Assembly: GCA_902517865.1 (NCBI GenBank)
Contig: CABYDT010000004.1
Coordinates: 1 to 64,000, forward strand
DNA: 64,000 nt
Direction of reading: 5' to 3'
DNA from: an uncultured Pelagibacteraceae bacterium
Lineage (GTDB): Bacteria; Pseudomonadota; Alphaproteobacteria; Pelagibacterales; Pelagibacteraceae
The notes beneath the pieces are model-generated. The model worked only from the letters and a program-made list of their open reading frames with translations. It was not told the DNA's origin and made no database searches. Position numbers and translations under genes: made by a program. Shown here piece by piece: positions 1-8,549 of the stretch (its first letter is position 1; every line of letters starts with the position of its first letter).

Positions 1-209
1 AAGATGAAAATTTTTATATAATTAAATATTTATCCAGAAGAATACTGGACGATAAGGCAAATGAATACGAGAAAACTATTGAGACAGAGGTAAAGAAGAG
101 ATTTAAAAATCTAGTACTTAATGAGTTTGATTTAATATTTAATAAAAAATATAAAATTAATATTAATAGAGAAATTTACGATAGAATAAATAAAAATACT
201 TTTCAATAA
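1..209 (+). CDS. C-terminal end of a probable PpiD/SurA-like peptidyl-prolyl isomerase (5' part outside window)
   Basis: An open frame enters from the left edge and stops at TAA directly before the trpE start codon. The 68 visible residues are charged and helical and end in a motif resembling the tail of the SurA/PpiD-type periplasmic chaperone-isomerases (a segment like KYKININREIYDRI, compare the YGVTIN-type endings of that family). In many alphaproteobacteria a ppiD-like gene lies immediately upstream of trp genes, so context supports the call. No catalytic parvulin domain is visible here. The family call is an inference from context and tail similarity; the reading frame itself is clear. 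It abuts trpE without spacing, so both are probably co-transcribed. Confidence 0.5.
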   Translation, partial: DENFYIIKYLSRRILDDKANEYEKTIETEVKKRFKNLVLNEFDLIFNKKYKININREIYDRINKNTFQ

Positions 210-1613
210 ATGTTAAAAATAAAAAAAATTAATAATAAAAAATTTACTTTATATTATTGCGAAAAAAAATTTACAAATAACAAAACATTACTCTCTTATA
301 TTGATAAGATACTTGTGAAAAAGAATTCATTTATTTATGAATCTGTTGAAAAAGGAAAAATAAGAGGAAGATATACAATATTTGGATACGATCCAGATTT
401 GATTTACGATATATATAATGGGAAGTTTTTCAAAAACAAAAAAAAAATAAAAATAAAAAATCCAATTTTATACATAAAAAACCAACTCAAATTTTTTAAA
501 TTTACTTTGCCTAAGCACATGCCACCAATGTCAATGATGTTAAATGGTTATTTTGGTTATGACTCCATAAGATATATTGAAAAAATACCCGATAACTGCA
601 AAGATGATCTAAAAATACCTGATATAAAATTAATAAGACCTAGTAAAATTGTTATTTTCGATAATTTAAAAAATAAATTTTTTTATATATTTATAAATTT
701 TAATAAAAAAAAAAATCGTGATTATCAAAAAATTTTATCTGATGTAGTTAGCATAAATAATAATTATAAAGAATGTAAAAAAATAAAAAAAAATAAATTA
801 GTTATAAAAAGTAACACTAGCAAAAATAAATTTAAAAATAATGTACTAACAGCTAAAAAACACATAGCAAAAGGTGATATTTTTCAAGTTGTATTAAGTC
901 AAAGATTTTCATTTAAAATTTCAAAGTCACCACTAGAAATTTACAAAAAATTAAGAATAACTAATCCTTCTCCTTTTTTATATTTTATTAATTTTAATAA
1001 TTTTCAAATTATCGGTAGTAGTCCAGAAATTTTGGTAAGAGTTAGAAATAAAAAAATAACTATAAGACCAATAGCTGGTACAAGGAAAAGAGGAAAAAAT
1101 AAAATAGAGGATTCTAAATTACAAAAAGAGTTGCTTTCTGACAAAAAAGAACTTTCCGAACATTTAATGTTATTAGACTTGGGGCGGAATGATACAAGCA
1201 AAGGATCAGTTGGTGGCTCAGTAAAAGTTACCGAACAGTTTAAAATTGAAAAATATTCCCACGTAATGCATATTGTATCTAATGTTGAGGGAAAATATAA
1301 TACAAATTTATCATTAATTGATGCAATGTTTGCTGGTTTCCCTGCGGGTACTGTATCTGGTGCACCTAAAATCCGAGCAATGGAGATTATAGATAAATTA
1401 GAGATAAATAAAAGAAAGCTATATGCGGGAGCTATAGGATATTTTTCTCCAAATAACAGCATGGATACTTGTATTGCTTTAAGAACCGCATTAATAAAAA
1501 ATAATAAACTTTATATTCAAGCTGGTGCCGGTATTGTAGCAGATAGTAATCCAGAAAAAGAATATCAAGAAACTGTGGATAAAGCTAAAGCAATAATTGA
1601 GGCTGCAAAGTGA
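210..1613 (+). CDS. trpE: Anthranilate synthase component I
   Basis: Converts chorismate plus ammonia (from TrpG) to anthranilate, the first committed step of tryptophan synthesis. The 467 residues show the usual layout: an N-terminal regulatory part with the ES...GRYTIFG region that forms the tryptophan feedback site in the family, and a chorismate-binding domain from about residue 215. Visible family motifs are PIAGTRKRG, LLDLGRNDTSKGS, HVMHIVSNVEG, and FPAGTVSGAPKIRAME near the C-terminus. The length is slightly below the usual 500 or so. ATG start. Its stop overlaps the trpG start by 4 bases, indicating translational coupling within trpEGDC. trpF, trpB and trpA are not in the window. Confidence 0.96.
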   Translation: MLKIKKINNKKFTLYYCEKKFTNNKTLLSYIDKILVKKNSFIYESVEKGKIRGRYTIFGYDPDLIYDIYNGKFFKNKKKIKIKNPILYIKNQLKFFKFTLPKHMPPMSMMLNGYFGYDSIRYIEKIPDNCKDDLKIPDIKLIRPSKIVIFDNLKNKFFYIFINFNKKKNRDYQKILSDVVSINNNYKECKKIKKNKLVIKSNTSKNKFKNNVLTAKKHIAKGDIFQVVLSQRFSFKISKSPLEIYKKLRITNPSPFLYFINFNNFQIIGSSPEILVRVRNKKITIRPIAGTRKRGKNKIEDSKLQKELLSDKKELSEHLMLLDLGRNDTSKGSVGGSVKVTEQFKIEKYSHVMHIVSNVEGKYNTNLSLIDAMFAGFPAGTVSGAPKIRAMEIIDKLEINKRKLYAGAIGYFSPNNSMDTCIALRTALIKNNKLYIQAGAGIVADSNPEKEYQETVDKAKAIIEAAK

Positions 1614-2170
1614 AATTATTATTAATTGATAATTACGATAGCTTTACACATAATATTAGTGAATATTTGTATTCTTTAAAACAAAATGTGAAGATTGTAA
1701 GAAACGATAAATTTAATCTTAAAGATATTAAAAAATTTAATAAAATAATTATTTCACCAGGTCCTGGAAACCCTGACGAATCAGGCAAGTGTCTAGAGCT
1801 AGTAAATCGTTACTATAAAACCAAATCAATACTTGGTATTTGTTTAGGGCATCAAATTATTGGACAGTCTTTAGGTGGTAAAATTATTAGAGCAAAAAAA
1901 ATTATGCACGGCAAAATGAGCAAAATTATTCATAACAAAAAAGATCTTTTCAAAAATATGCCAAGCAGAATATATGGCACTAGATACCATAGTCTAATAA
2001 TAGAAAAAAAAAGTTTACCTAAGTGTTTTGAAATTACTGCAAAAACAGATGATGGAATAATAATGGGTATTAAGCATAAATATTATAAAATATATGGTAT
2101 TCAATTTCACCCAGAAAGTATTAAAACTACAAATGGAAAAAAAATTATTAAAAATTTTGTAAACATATGA
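1610..2170 (+). CDS. trpG: Anthranilate synthase component II (glutamine amidotransferase)
   Basis: Glutaminase subunit that supplies ammonia to TrpE. It is a class I amidotransferase of 186 residues with the nucleophile Cys78 in GICLGHQ, the oxyanion-type ISPGPGNP loop near residue 50, and the His-Glu pair in GIQFHPES near the C-terminus. The start is GTG, chosen because it overlaps the trpE TGA stop (GTGA) and because the protein then begins with the typical LLLIDNYDSFTHN. The gene is not fused to trpE or trpD. A dual role in p-aminobenzoate synthesis, as in some bacteria with a single amidotransferase, is possible but cannot be judged here. Its stop overlaps the trpD ATG. Confidence 0.96.
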   Translation: MKLLLIDNYDSFTHNISEYLYSLKQNVKIVRNDKFNLKDIKKFNKIIISPGPGNPDESGKCLELVNRYYKTKSILGICLGHQIIGQSLGGKIIRAKKIMHGKMSKIIHNKKDLFKNMPSRIYGTRYHSLIIEKKSLPKCFEITAKTDDGIIMGIKHKYYKIYGIQFHPESIKTTNGKKIIKNFVNI

Positions 2171-3171
2171 ATTTAGATGATATCTTAAAAAAACTGGACA
2201 AAAGCATTTCTCTAAGTTTTGAAGAGAGTAAATTCATGTTTGACAAATTAACATCCGGGCAAGTCAGTGATGAAATTATTGAAAAGCTATTAATTAAATT
2301 ATCTTCTAAAGGAGAAAGTATTGAAGAAATTTCTGGTGGAGTAATTTCTCTCAGAAAAAAAACTAGATCAGTAAATTATGATGGAGATTTATTAGATACT
2401 TGCGGCACTGGTGGTGATGGAAAAAATACAATAAATATATCGTCGGCCGTAGCATTAACTTTATCTGCTTATGGGATTAAGATAGCTAAACACGGTAATA
2501 AAAATATCAGTTCAAATTGCGGGTCTGCCAACTTATTTGAGGAAATGGGAATTAATATTAATTTAAATCCACTTCAAATAAAAAAATCGTTAAATAATAA
2601 TAACTTTGCTTTTATGTTTGCACCTAATTACCACCCAGCAATGAAATATGTAGCAAATGCGAGAAAAAAAATTAAACAAAAAACTATTTTTAATTTACTT
2701 GGTCCATTATTAAATCCATGCCAAGTAAATAGACAGATTATAGGAGTATTTTCAAGTGATGTTTTAGAAAAATATATACACGTTTTAAAAAAAATAAAAT
2801 TAAAAAAAGCATGGGTTTTTCACAGTAATGATGGCTTGGATGAAATTTCACTATTTGATAAAACACAGGTATACGAAATTGAAAATGAAAAAATAAATCG
2901 TTTTGAAATTAACCCTAAAGAAATAGTTGATACCAACGGTAAATTAAGCGATATTTTAGGAGCAGATGCTAAGTATAATAAAGAAAAAATAATTGAGGTG
3001 TTAAAAGGTAAAACCAATACCCTTTCCCAAATAATTACACTTAATTGTGCTGCAGGATTAATAGTTTCATCTAAAGAAAACGACTTAAAAAATTCATATA
3101 CAAAGATAGAAAAATTTTTACAAACAGGCAAAGCTTTTAATCATTTAGAAAAAATTATTAAAAATGACTAA
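2167..3171 (+). CDS. trpD: Anthranilate phosphoribosyltransferase
   Basis: Transfers the phosphoribosyl group of PRPP to anthranilate, the second step of the tryptophan branch. The 334-residue length is normal. The PRPP-binding glycine-rich loop DTCGTGGDGKNTINIS lies near residue 80, followed by the KHGNKNISSNCGSANLFEEMG substrate region (family: KHGNRSVSSKSGSADVLEALG) and FNLLGPLLNP. The family Ser in the SSKSGSAD stretch is replaced locally by Asn-Cys, a mild divergence that leaves the fold motifs intact. ATG start overlaps the trpG stop by 4 bases, and its 3' end overlaps trpC by 8 bases. Confidence 0.95.
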   Translation: MNLDDILKKLDKSISLSFEESKFMFDKLTSGQVSDEIIEKLLIKLSSKGESIEEISGGVISLRKKTRSVNYDGDLLDTCGTGGDGKNTINISSAVALTLSAYGIKIAKHGNKNISSNCGSANLFEEMGININLNPLQIKKSLNNNNFAFMFAPNYHPAMKYVANARKKIKQKTIFNLLGPLLNPCQVNRQIIGVFSSDVLEKYIHVLKKIKLKKAWVFHSNDGLDEISLFDKTQVYEIENEKINRFEINPKEIVDTNGKLSDILGADAKYNKEKIIEVLKGKTNTLSQIITLNCAAGLIVSSKENDLKNSYTKIEKFLQTGKAFNHLEKIIKND

Positions 3172-3952
3172 TATACTTGATGAAATTTGCCGACATAAAC
3201 GTAAAGAAGTAGAAATTTTAAAACAAAATGTGGATATTAATTTTTTAAAAAAAAATTTAATTATAAAAAATTTTAATTTTACAAAAAGAATTATTGATTA
3301 TAAAAAAAATAATAAAACATGCATTATTGCAGAAATAAAGAAAGCTAGTCCATCAAAAGGTATATTTGTTGATGACTTTGATCATATGAAAATTGCAAAT
3401 GAATATATTCAAAGTGACGTAGCTTGTTTATCAATTGTAACCGAGGAAAAATATTTTTTAGGACAAAAAAAATACATTGAAGACGTTAGAAGTATATCTA
3501 ATATTCCTATCTTGTGTAAAGATTTTTTTGTAGATTTGTATCAAATTTACGAAGCATCATCTATTGGTGCAGACTGCATCTTAATTTTAATAAAAAATAC
3601 AGATATAAAGTTAATTAAGTCTATGTATAAATTAGCTGAAGAATTAGGTTTGAATACGATTATGGAAGTTCATAATGAAGCTGAGATGAAGATTGCTTTA
3701 AAATTTGATAATTCTATTATTGGAATAAATAATAGAAATTTAGAAAATTTTTCTGTTGATATAAACAATACTATAAGTCTGTATAAAAAATTTGATTTAA
3801 AAAATAGAATTGTTATTTGTGAAAGCGGTATTGAAAATATTAATGATGTGAAAAAAATTAAAGAAAACACTAACATTAATAATTTCTTAATTGGAGAATC
3901 ACTAATAAAATCAAATTCGATTTCGCAGAAAATTAAAGAATTATCTCAATAA
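3164..3952 (+). CDS. trpC: Indole-3-glycerol phosphate synthase
   Basis: Ring closure of CdRP to indole-3-glycerol phosphate. The 262-residue TIM barrel carries the recognisable strands IIAEIKKASPSKG (with the catalytic Lys), CLSIVTEEKYFLG, PILCKDFFVD (second catalytic Lys), GADCILILI, IIGINNRNLENF and VICESGI. It is a stand-alone protein, not fused to TrpF as in enteric bacteria. The ATG start lies inside the end of trpD (8-base overlap), and this is the last gene of the trp run. An 80-base gap with SOS boxes follows before lexA, so the trp operon probably ends here, although I see no strong terminator. Confidence 0.95.
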   Translation: MTNILDEICRHKRKEVEILKQNVDINFLKKNLIIKNFNFTKRIIDYKKNNKTCIIAEIKKASPSKGIFVDDFDHMKIANEYIQSDVACLSIVTEEKYFLGQKKYIEDVRSISNIPILCKDFFVDLYQIYEASSIGADCILILIKNTDIKLIKSMYKLAEELGLNTIMEVHNEAEMKIALKFDNSIIGINNRNLENFSVDINNTISLYKKFDLKNRIVICESGIENINDVKKIKENTNINNFLIGESLIKSNSISQKIKELSQ

Positions 3953-3994
3953 GCCATTGATTTTATTGATTTTTTAAATATTGTAATAAGTGTA

Positions 3995-4009
3995 GAACTT
4001 TAATAGAAC
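3995..4009 (-). promoter_or_regulatory. LexA-binding SOS box, perfect alphaproteobacterial consensus
   Basis: The + strand reads GAAC-TTTAATA-GAAC, which on the other strand is GTTC-N7-GTTC, the direct-repeat operator of alphaproteobacterial LexA. It sits 23 bases upstream of the lexA start codon. A weak candidate promoter, TTGTAA at 3981 and TAGAAC at 4004 with 17-base spacing, would place the -10 over the downstream half-site, so bound LexA would block initiation. The match to the operator is exact; the promoter is a guess. Confidence 0.8.
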
Positions 4010-4015
4010 ATTATT

Positions 4016-4030
4016 GTTTAGGTTTTGTTC
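4016..4030 (+). promoter_or_regulatory. Second, imperfect SOS box next to the lexA start codon
   Basis: Reads GTTT-AGGTTTT-GTTC: the 7-base spacing is exact, with one mismatch from GTTC-N7-GTTC, and it ends two bases before the lexA ATG. Together with the perfect box six bases upstream it would give two operators in opposite orientation over the leader. It could be chance in AT-rich DNA, but position and spacing both fit autoregulation. Confidence 0.5.
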
Positions 4031-4032
4031 TT

Positions 4033-4707
4033 ATGCTTACTAAAAAACAAAAAACATTATTGTTATTTATCAACGAGAAGTTGAAAAACGGAGGTGAATG
4101 TCCGTCTTATGATGAGATGAGACAATCACTTAATTTAAAATCAAAATCTGGAATACATAGACTAATTGCAGCTTTGGAGGAAAGAGGTTTTCTAAAGCGT
4201 TTGCCACATAAAGCTAGATGTTTGTCAGTTATTAAATTACCTGAAAATGCAGGTATACAAGATCTTTATAACAATTTCACTCCTAGTGTAATTAATGGTG
4301 GACTAGATAAAACAACGAATGATGATAAAAATAAATTAATTCCTGTAGTAGGAAAAATAGCTGCCGGTGTTCCAATAGAAGCACTGGAGAATTCAGATGA
4401 GACTATTGCTTATCCTCCTGCAAAAAGTACTGACGATTTTTTTGCACTGAAAGTAGAGGGAGATAGTATGATAGATGCAGGTATAAATAACGGAGATACA
4501 GTTATTATTAAAAAAACAGATGTAGCAAATAATGGTCAAATTGTTGTTGCCTTAATCGACAATCATGAGGCAACATTAAAAAGATTCAGAAAAAAGACTA
4601 ATAGTATTGCCTTGGAAAGTGCTAATAAGGCTCACGAAACGAGAATATTCAATCCTGAGAGAGTAAAAATTCAAGGTATTTTAGTCTCTCTTTATAGAAA
4701 TTTTTAG
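4033..4707 (+). CDS. lexA: LexA, SOS-response repressor and self-cleaving protease
   Basis: Represses DNA-damage genes and cleaves itself when RecA filaments form. Residues 1-65 make the winged helix (PSYDEMRQSLNLKSKSGIHR and LEERGFLKRLPHKARCL). A linker of about 35 residues follows, then the peptidase domain. The Ala111-Gly112 scissile bond lies in KIAAGVPI, the nucleophile Ser145 in EGDSMIDAG and the general base Lys183 in ATLKRF. The 224-residue length fits the alphaproteobacterial form. The two SOS boxes just upstream support autoregulation. In related genomes moaC and moeA lie between trpC and lexA, and comEC between lexA and gltX; they are absent here. gltX follows after 22 bases. Confidence 0.95.
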   Translation: MLTKKQKTLLLFINEKLKNGGECPSYDEMRQSLNLKSKSGIHRLIAALEERGFLKRLPHKARCLSVIKLPENAGIQDLYNNFTPSVINGGLDKTTNDDKNKLIPVVGKIAAGVPIEALENSDETIAYPPAKSTDDFFALKVEGDSMIDAGINNGDTVIIKKTDVANNGQIVVALIDNHEATLKRFRKKTNSIALESANKAHETRIFNPERVKIQGILVSLYRNF

Positions 4708-4729
4708 TAAATTAATATAAATCTTAATA

Positions 4730-6130
4730 ATGAAAATCATTACGAGATTTGCTCCATCTCCAACTGGATACTTGCATATCGGTGGCGCTCGAACAGCATT
4801 ATTTAATTATTTATTTGCAAAAAACAAAAAGGGAGACTTTTTGATTAGGATTGAGGATACTGACAAATTGAGATCAAAAGAAATATATGAGAAACAAATT
4901 ATTCACTCTTTAAACTGGTTAGGCTTAGACTTTGATAATAAATGCATAAAACAATCAGATAATATTAATTTACATGTAAAAGTAGCAAATAAATTGTTAG
5001 AAAAAGGATTTGCGTATAAATGTTACTGCTCAGAAGAAGAAATTGATGAGCAAAAGGAAATTTGTAAAAAAAAAGGTATTCCATATATTTATAATAGGAA
5101 GTGGCGCGAGACTAAAAATCTACATGTTCCAGATAATGTTAGCCCAGTAATAAGATTTAAAAGTAAAATTTCAGGAAATACCGTCATTAAAGATCTTGTA
5201 CAAGGAGATATAAATATCGCAAATTCCACGATTGAGGATTTTATAATTTTAAGAAAAGACTGCTCCCCTACTTACCAACTATCAGCTACTGTAGATGACC
5301 ACGAAATGAAAATTTCTCATATTATTCGTGGCGATGACCACATGATAAACTCTTTTAAACAAAAGCAAATTTACGAAGCTATGGGATGGGAAATCCCCCA
5401 ATTTGCACATATTCCATTAATACACAGTAAAGATGGTAAAAAATTGTCTAAAAGAGATGCGTCTTCTACCATAGATGAATATATTAAAGAAGGTTACCTG
5501 CCAGATGCAATAAGAAATTACTTGTTAAGATTAGGGTGGTCCTACAAAGATAAGGAAATCTTCAATATGGAAGAAAGTATCAAGTTATTTAACTTAGAAA
5601 ATATTGGTAAATCACCTTCAAAATTAGATATTGAAAGAATAAAATCTATTAATATAGAATACATTAAATCTTTTAATGACGAGGATTTGTTCAAACAATT
5701 CCAGGAATATTTAAAAAAATTTTATTCTGATATTAAAATAGACCCAGAAATAATATTAAAAATTAAACAATCTATTTATTTTTTAAAAAATAACGCAAGT
5801 TCGTTAAAAAATATTTATAATAATGCTGAGTACATTTTTAATTATAACAAAATGAGCGAAGAATTTCAATTTACGCCAAATGGTCAAGAAATAAAAATTA
5901 TAAATACTTTATTAGCAAAACTAGAAATAAATAAATCTATAAATAAAGATGCGGTAAAAAAAATTATAGACGAGGTTATAAAGGAAAATAAAATTAAATT
6001 TAAAGAGTTTGGACAGCCAGTTAGGATGTGTTTAATATGTTCATCAAAAGGACCTTCTATAACGGATATTATTTGTAGTATTGGCCTAGATGAAACAATA
6101 ATTAGATTAAAAAAATATATCAATAATTAG
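4730..6130 (+). CDS. gltX: Glutamyl-tRNA synthetase
   Basis: Class I aminoacyl-tRNA synthetase that charges tRNA-Glu, probably also a non-discriminating enzyme for tRNA-Gln as in many alphaproteobacteria (inference). The HIGH motif appears as PTGYLHIGGAR at residues 9-19 and the KMSKS loop as KKLSKRD near residue 240. The family zinc-knuckle-like region is represented by YKCYCSEEE. The length of 466 residues is typical. It lies between lexA and gltA, an order shared with other alphaproteobacteria. The ATG start has only a weak Shine-Dalgarno sequence, as do most genes in this window. Confidence 0.96.
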   Translation: MKIITRFAPSPTGYLHIGGARTALFNYLFAKNKKGDFLIRIEDTDKLRSKEIYEKQIIHSLNWLGLDFDNKCIKQSDNINLHVKVANKLLEKGFAYKCYCSEEEIDEQKEICKKKGIPYIYNRKWRETKNLHVPDNVSPVIRFKSKISGNTVIKDLVQGDINIANSTIEDFIILRKDCSPTYQLSATVDDHEMKISHIIRGDDHMINSFKQKQIYEAMGWEIPQFAHIPLIHSKDGKKLSKRDASSTIDEYIKEGYLPDAIRNYLLRLGWSYKDKEIFNMEESIKLFNLENIGKSPSKLDIERIKSINIEYIKSFNDEDLFKQFQEYLKKFYSDIKIDPEIILKIKQSIYFLKNNASSLKNIYNNAEYIFNYNKMSEEFQFTPNGQEIKIINTLLAKLEINKSINKDAVKKIIDEVIKENKIKFKEFGQPVRMCLICSSKGPSITDIICSIGLDETIIRLKKYINN

Positions 6131-6167
6131 ACTTTTATAACTAAAACTGATAAATATTCGCTTTTTA

Positions 6168-7454
6168 ATGAATAAAAAATCTACAGTAACCATCGGCGAT
6201 AACAATTATGATTTGCCATTAATTGACGGTTCAATTGGACCCTCAGTTATAGATGTTTCAAAATTATACGGAGAATCAAATTATTTCACATATGATCCAG
6301 GATTTACTTCAACAGCAAGTTGCAAATCTAGCATCACTTATATTGATGGAGATAAAGGGGAATGCTTTTATAGAGGATATCCAATGGATGTACTTGCCGA
6401 AGAAAGTAACTTTTTAGAAATTGTTTATTTATTATGGCAAGGAGAACTACCTAACAAAAAGCAATGGAGTGAATTTTCTGAAGCAATTAAAAATCACACA
6501 ATGGTTCACGAACAATTTAAAAATTTTTTTAATGGTTTTAGAAGAGCTTCGCACCCAATGGCTATTACAGTAGCTTGTGTTGCAGCTCTATCGGCATTTT
6601 ATCCTGACTCAACCAATGTAAATGACTTAAACCAAAGAGTTATATCTGCTAGAAGAATGATTGCTAAAGTTCCTACATTAGCTGCAATGGCATACAAATA
6701 TTCTATTGGTCAACCTTTCATTTACCCTGATAATTCATTGAACTACACTGAAAACTTTTTAAAGATGTGTTTTGCTGTACCTGCCGAAACATACAAAATA
6801 AATAAAACATTTGCTCGTGCATTAGATAAAATTTTTATTTTACATGCAGATCATGAACAAAATGCATCTACATCAACAGTTAGGTTGGCAGCATCATCAG
6901 GGGTTAATCCATTTGCATCAATATCTACGGGATTCACATCCTTATGGGGTCCATTGCATGGAGGTGCAAATGAAGCTGCTTTAAACATGCTAAAAACAAT
7001 TGGAGATGTAAAAAATATTAAAAAATACGTAGATAAAGCCAAAGACAAAAATGATCCCTTTAGACTTATGGGATTTGGTCACAGAGTTTATAAAAACTAT
7101 GATCCAAGGGCCAAAGTCATGCAAAAAACATGTCACGAAGTTCTTGATGAAGTCGGAAGAACCGATGATAAATTATTAGAAGTCGCTAAAGAATTAGAAA
7201 AGATTGCTTTAAATGATAAATATTTTATCGAAAAAAAATTATATCCTAATATCGATTTTTATTCAGGTATAACGCTAAGTGCGATGGGATTCCCGTCATC
7301 GATGTTTACTGTTTTATTTGCAATCGCTAGGACTGCAGGATGGCTTGCTCATTGGAAAGAAATGTGTCTTGATCCTAAAAACAAAATAGGTAGACCAAGA
7401 CAGCTATACACTGGGGAAAAGCCTAGAAAATTTAAATCTTTACAAAAAAGATAA
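6168..7454 (+). CDS. gltA: Citrate synthase
   Basis: Condenses acetyl-CoA and oxaloacetate at the entry of the TCA cycle. It is a 428-residue type II (large, NADH-regulated class) bacterial enzyme. The active-site histidines are visible in [13 protein letters not shown] and in [14 protein letters not shown], and the catalytic Asp in the region NIDFYSGI. The N-terminal beta domain, with [13 protein letters not shown], is present. The gene is the last of the + strand block. Its TAA stop abuts the last base of lpxB on the other strand with no gap, and an AT-only hairpin spans the junction. Confidence 0.97.
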   Translation: MNKKSTVTIGDNNYDLPLIDGSIGPSVIDVSKLYGESNYFTYDPGFTSTASCKSSITYIDGDKGECFYRGYPMDVLAEESNFLEIVYLLWQGELPNKKQWSEFSEAIKNHTMVHEQFKNFFNGFRRASHPMAITVACVAALSAFYPDSTNVNDLNQRVISARRMIAKVPTLAAMAYKYSIGQPFIYPDNSLNYTENFLKMCFAVPAETYKINKTFARALDKIFILHADHEQNASTSTVRLAASSGVNPFASISTGFTSLWGPLHGGANEAALNMLKTIGDVKNIKKYVDKAKDKNDPFRLMGFGHRVYKNYDPRAKVMQKTCHEVLDEVGRTDDKLLEVAKELEKIALNDKYFIEKKLYPNIDFYSGITLSAMGFPSSMFTVLFAIARTAGWLAHWKEMCLDPKNKIGRPRQLYTGEKPRKFKSLQKR

Positions 7455-7478
7455 TTATATATTTTTTTTTATATAATT
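7453..7478. terminator. Candidate shared bidirectional terminator between gltA and lpxB
   Basis: A perfect 9-base dyad (AATTATATA and TATATAATT) flanks an 8-base T loop and covers both stop codons. In the gltA direction it is followed within five bases by TATTTTTT, and in the lpxB direction by TCTTTTTT, so both outgoing transcripts would end in hairpin plus U-run. The stem is all A/U and therefore weak. The T-runs are codons of the opposite gene. The symmetry is seen in the sequence; termination is inferred. Confidence 0.4.
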
Positions 7479-8549
7479 GAGTATTTTTTCATCTGTTGAC
7501 ATGTTTGAGAAAGAGCTAATAGTTTTGATATAATCTTCAACATTTTTGTTTAATAACTCTTTATTACTTAAAAATTTATTTACCAAATTACTAATTTTCT
7601 TAACAGTGCAATCGAATTGTATTAGCTCAGGTATAACCTCCTTATTAGCAATTATATTAACAATATTAACATATTTAACTTTTACAAAAGGCTTTATTAA
7701 AAGATAATTCAACAAAGACATCTTGTAAATTGTTATTAATGGAGAAAAATTTTTACAAACATCCAAAGATATTGTACCCGATTTTGCGATTGTCAAAATA
7801 GATTTACTAAAATTATAATTTTTATCTTTTTCATTAGTAGAAATAATATATTTAAAATCATATTGTTTTAAATTTTTTTCTAAATATTCATATGTTTGAC
7901 TTGTTGAAGGAAAATGATAGGTATAATTTTTATCTAATTTTTTAATAACTTTAATTAAAATTGGTAACATTTTAGTAATCTCGCTTTTTCTACTTCCCGG
8001 GCATATAGAAATCATGTTGGAGTCTTTTTCTACATTGTTAGATTTTTCAAATTTTAAAAAAAATGGATGTCCAACAAAAGAATTATTTATTTGGTATTTA
8101 TCAAAATATTTTTTTTCAAATGGAAAAAGTAAAAATATATGATCGATAATTTTTTTAATTTTGATAGCCCTTCTTTCTCTCCAGCTCCATATTGTAGGAG
8201 CCACAAAATGGTAAGCTTTCGTATTTATTTTTCTTTTTACTCTTTCTATAACTCTAAAACTAAAATCAGGGCAATCAACGCTAAAAATTAGATCTGGTTT
8301 AAATTTAACACACTGTGTTACAGTGTAATTTATTTTCCTAAAAATTTTAAATATATTTAAAATAACATCTGTTATACCAAAAAATGTAATATCCTTATTA
8401 TCAAACAAGATAGGTATACCCATGTTTTTAAGGTTCTGACCGCCTATTGCCTTAAATTCATATTCTTGAGTATTTGTTTTGGAAAAAATAAGTGAAGCAA
8501 GTTTATCTCCTGACTCCTCTCCAGTAATAATAAATATTTTTTTTTTCAT
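7455..8549 (-). CDS. lpxB: Lipid-A-disaccharide synthase
   Basis: Membrane-associated GT19 glycosyltransferase joining UDP-2,3-diacylglucosamine and lipid X into the disaccharide core of lipid A. The 364-residue protein starts with FIITGEESGDKLAS (family: GExSGD) and contains FSVDCPDFSFRV, HFVAPTIWSWRERRA, the LFPFEKKYFDKY segment and ISICPGSRKSEI, all family landmarks. The start codon is followed by a run of ten A (MKKK). It overlaps the last base of lpxI and is the last gene of the lpx run. Its 3' end abuts gltA tail to tail. Confidence 0.95.
   Translation of the reverse strand: MKKKIFIITGEESGDKLASLIFSKTNTQEYEFKAIGGQNLKNMGIPILFDNKDITFFGITDVILNIFKIFRKINYTVTQCVKFKPDLIFSVDCPDFSFRVIERVKRKINTKAYHFVAPTIWSWRERRAIKIKKIIDHIFLLFPFEKKYFDKYQINNSFVGHPFFLKFEKSNNVEKDSNMISICPGSRKSEITKMLPILIKVIKKLDKNYTYHFPSTSQTYEYLEKNLKQYDFKYIISTNEKDKNYNFSKSILTIAKSGTISLDVCKNFSPLITIYKMSLLNYLLIKPFVKVKYVNIVNIIANKEVIPELIQFDCTVKKISNLVNKFLSNKELLNKNVEDYIKTISSFSNMSTDEKILNYIKKNI

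Noticed and set aside
1004-1462. A 152-codon open frame antisense to trpE
   Set aside because: It is opposite the conserved chorismate-binding domain and shows no motif or ribosome-binding signal.
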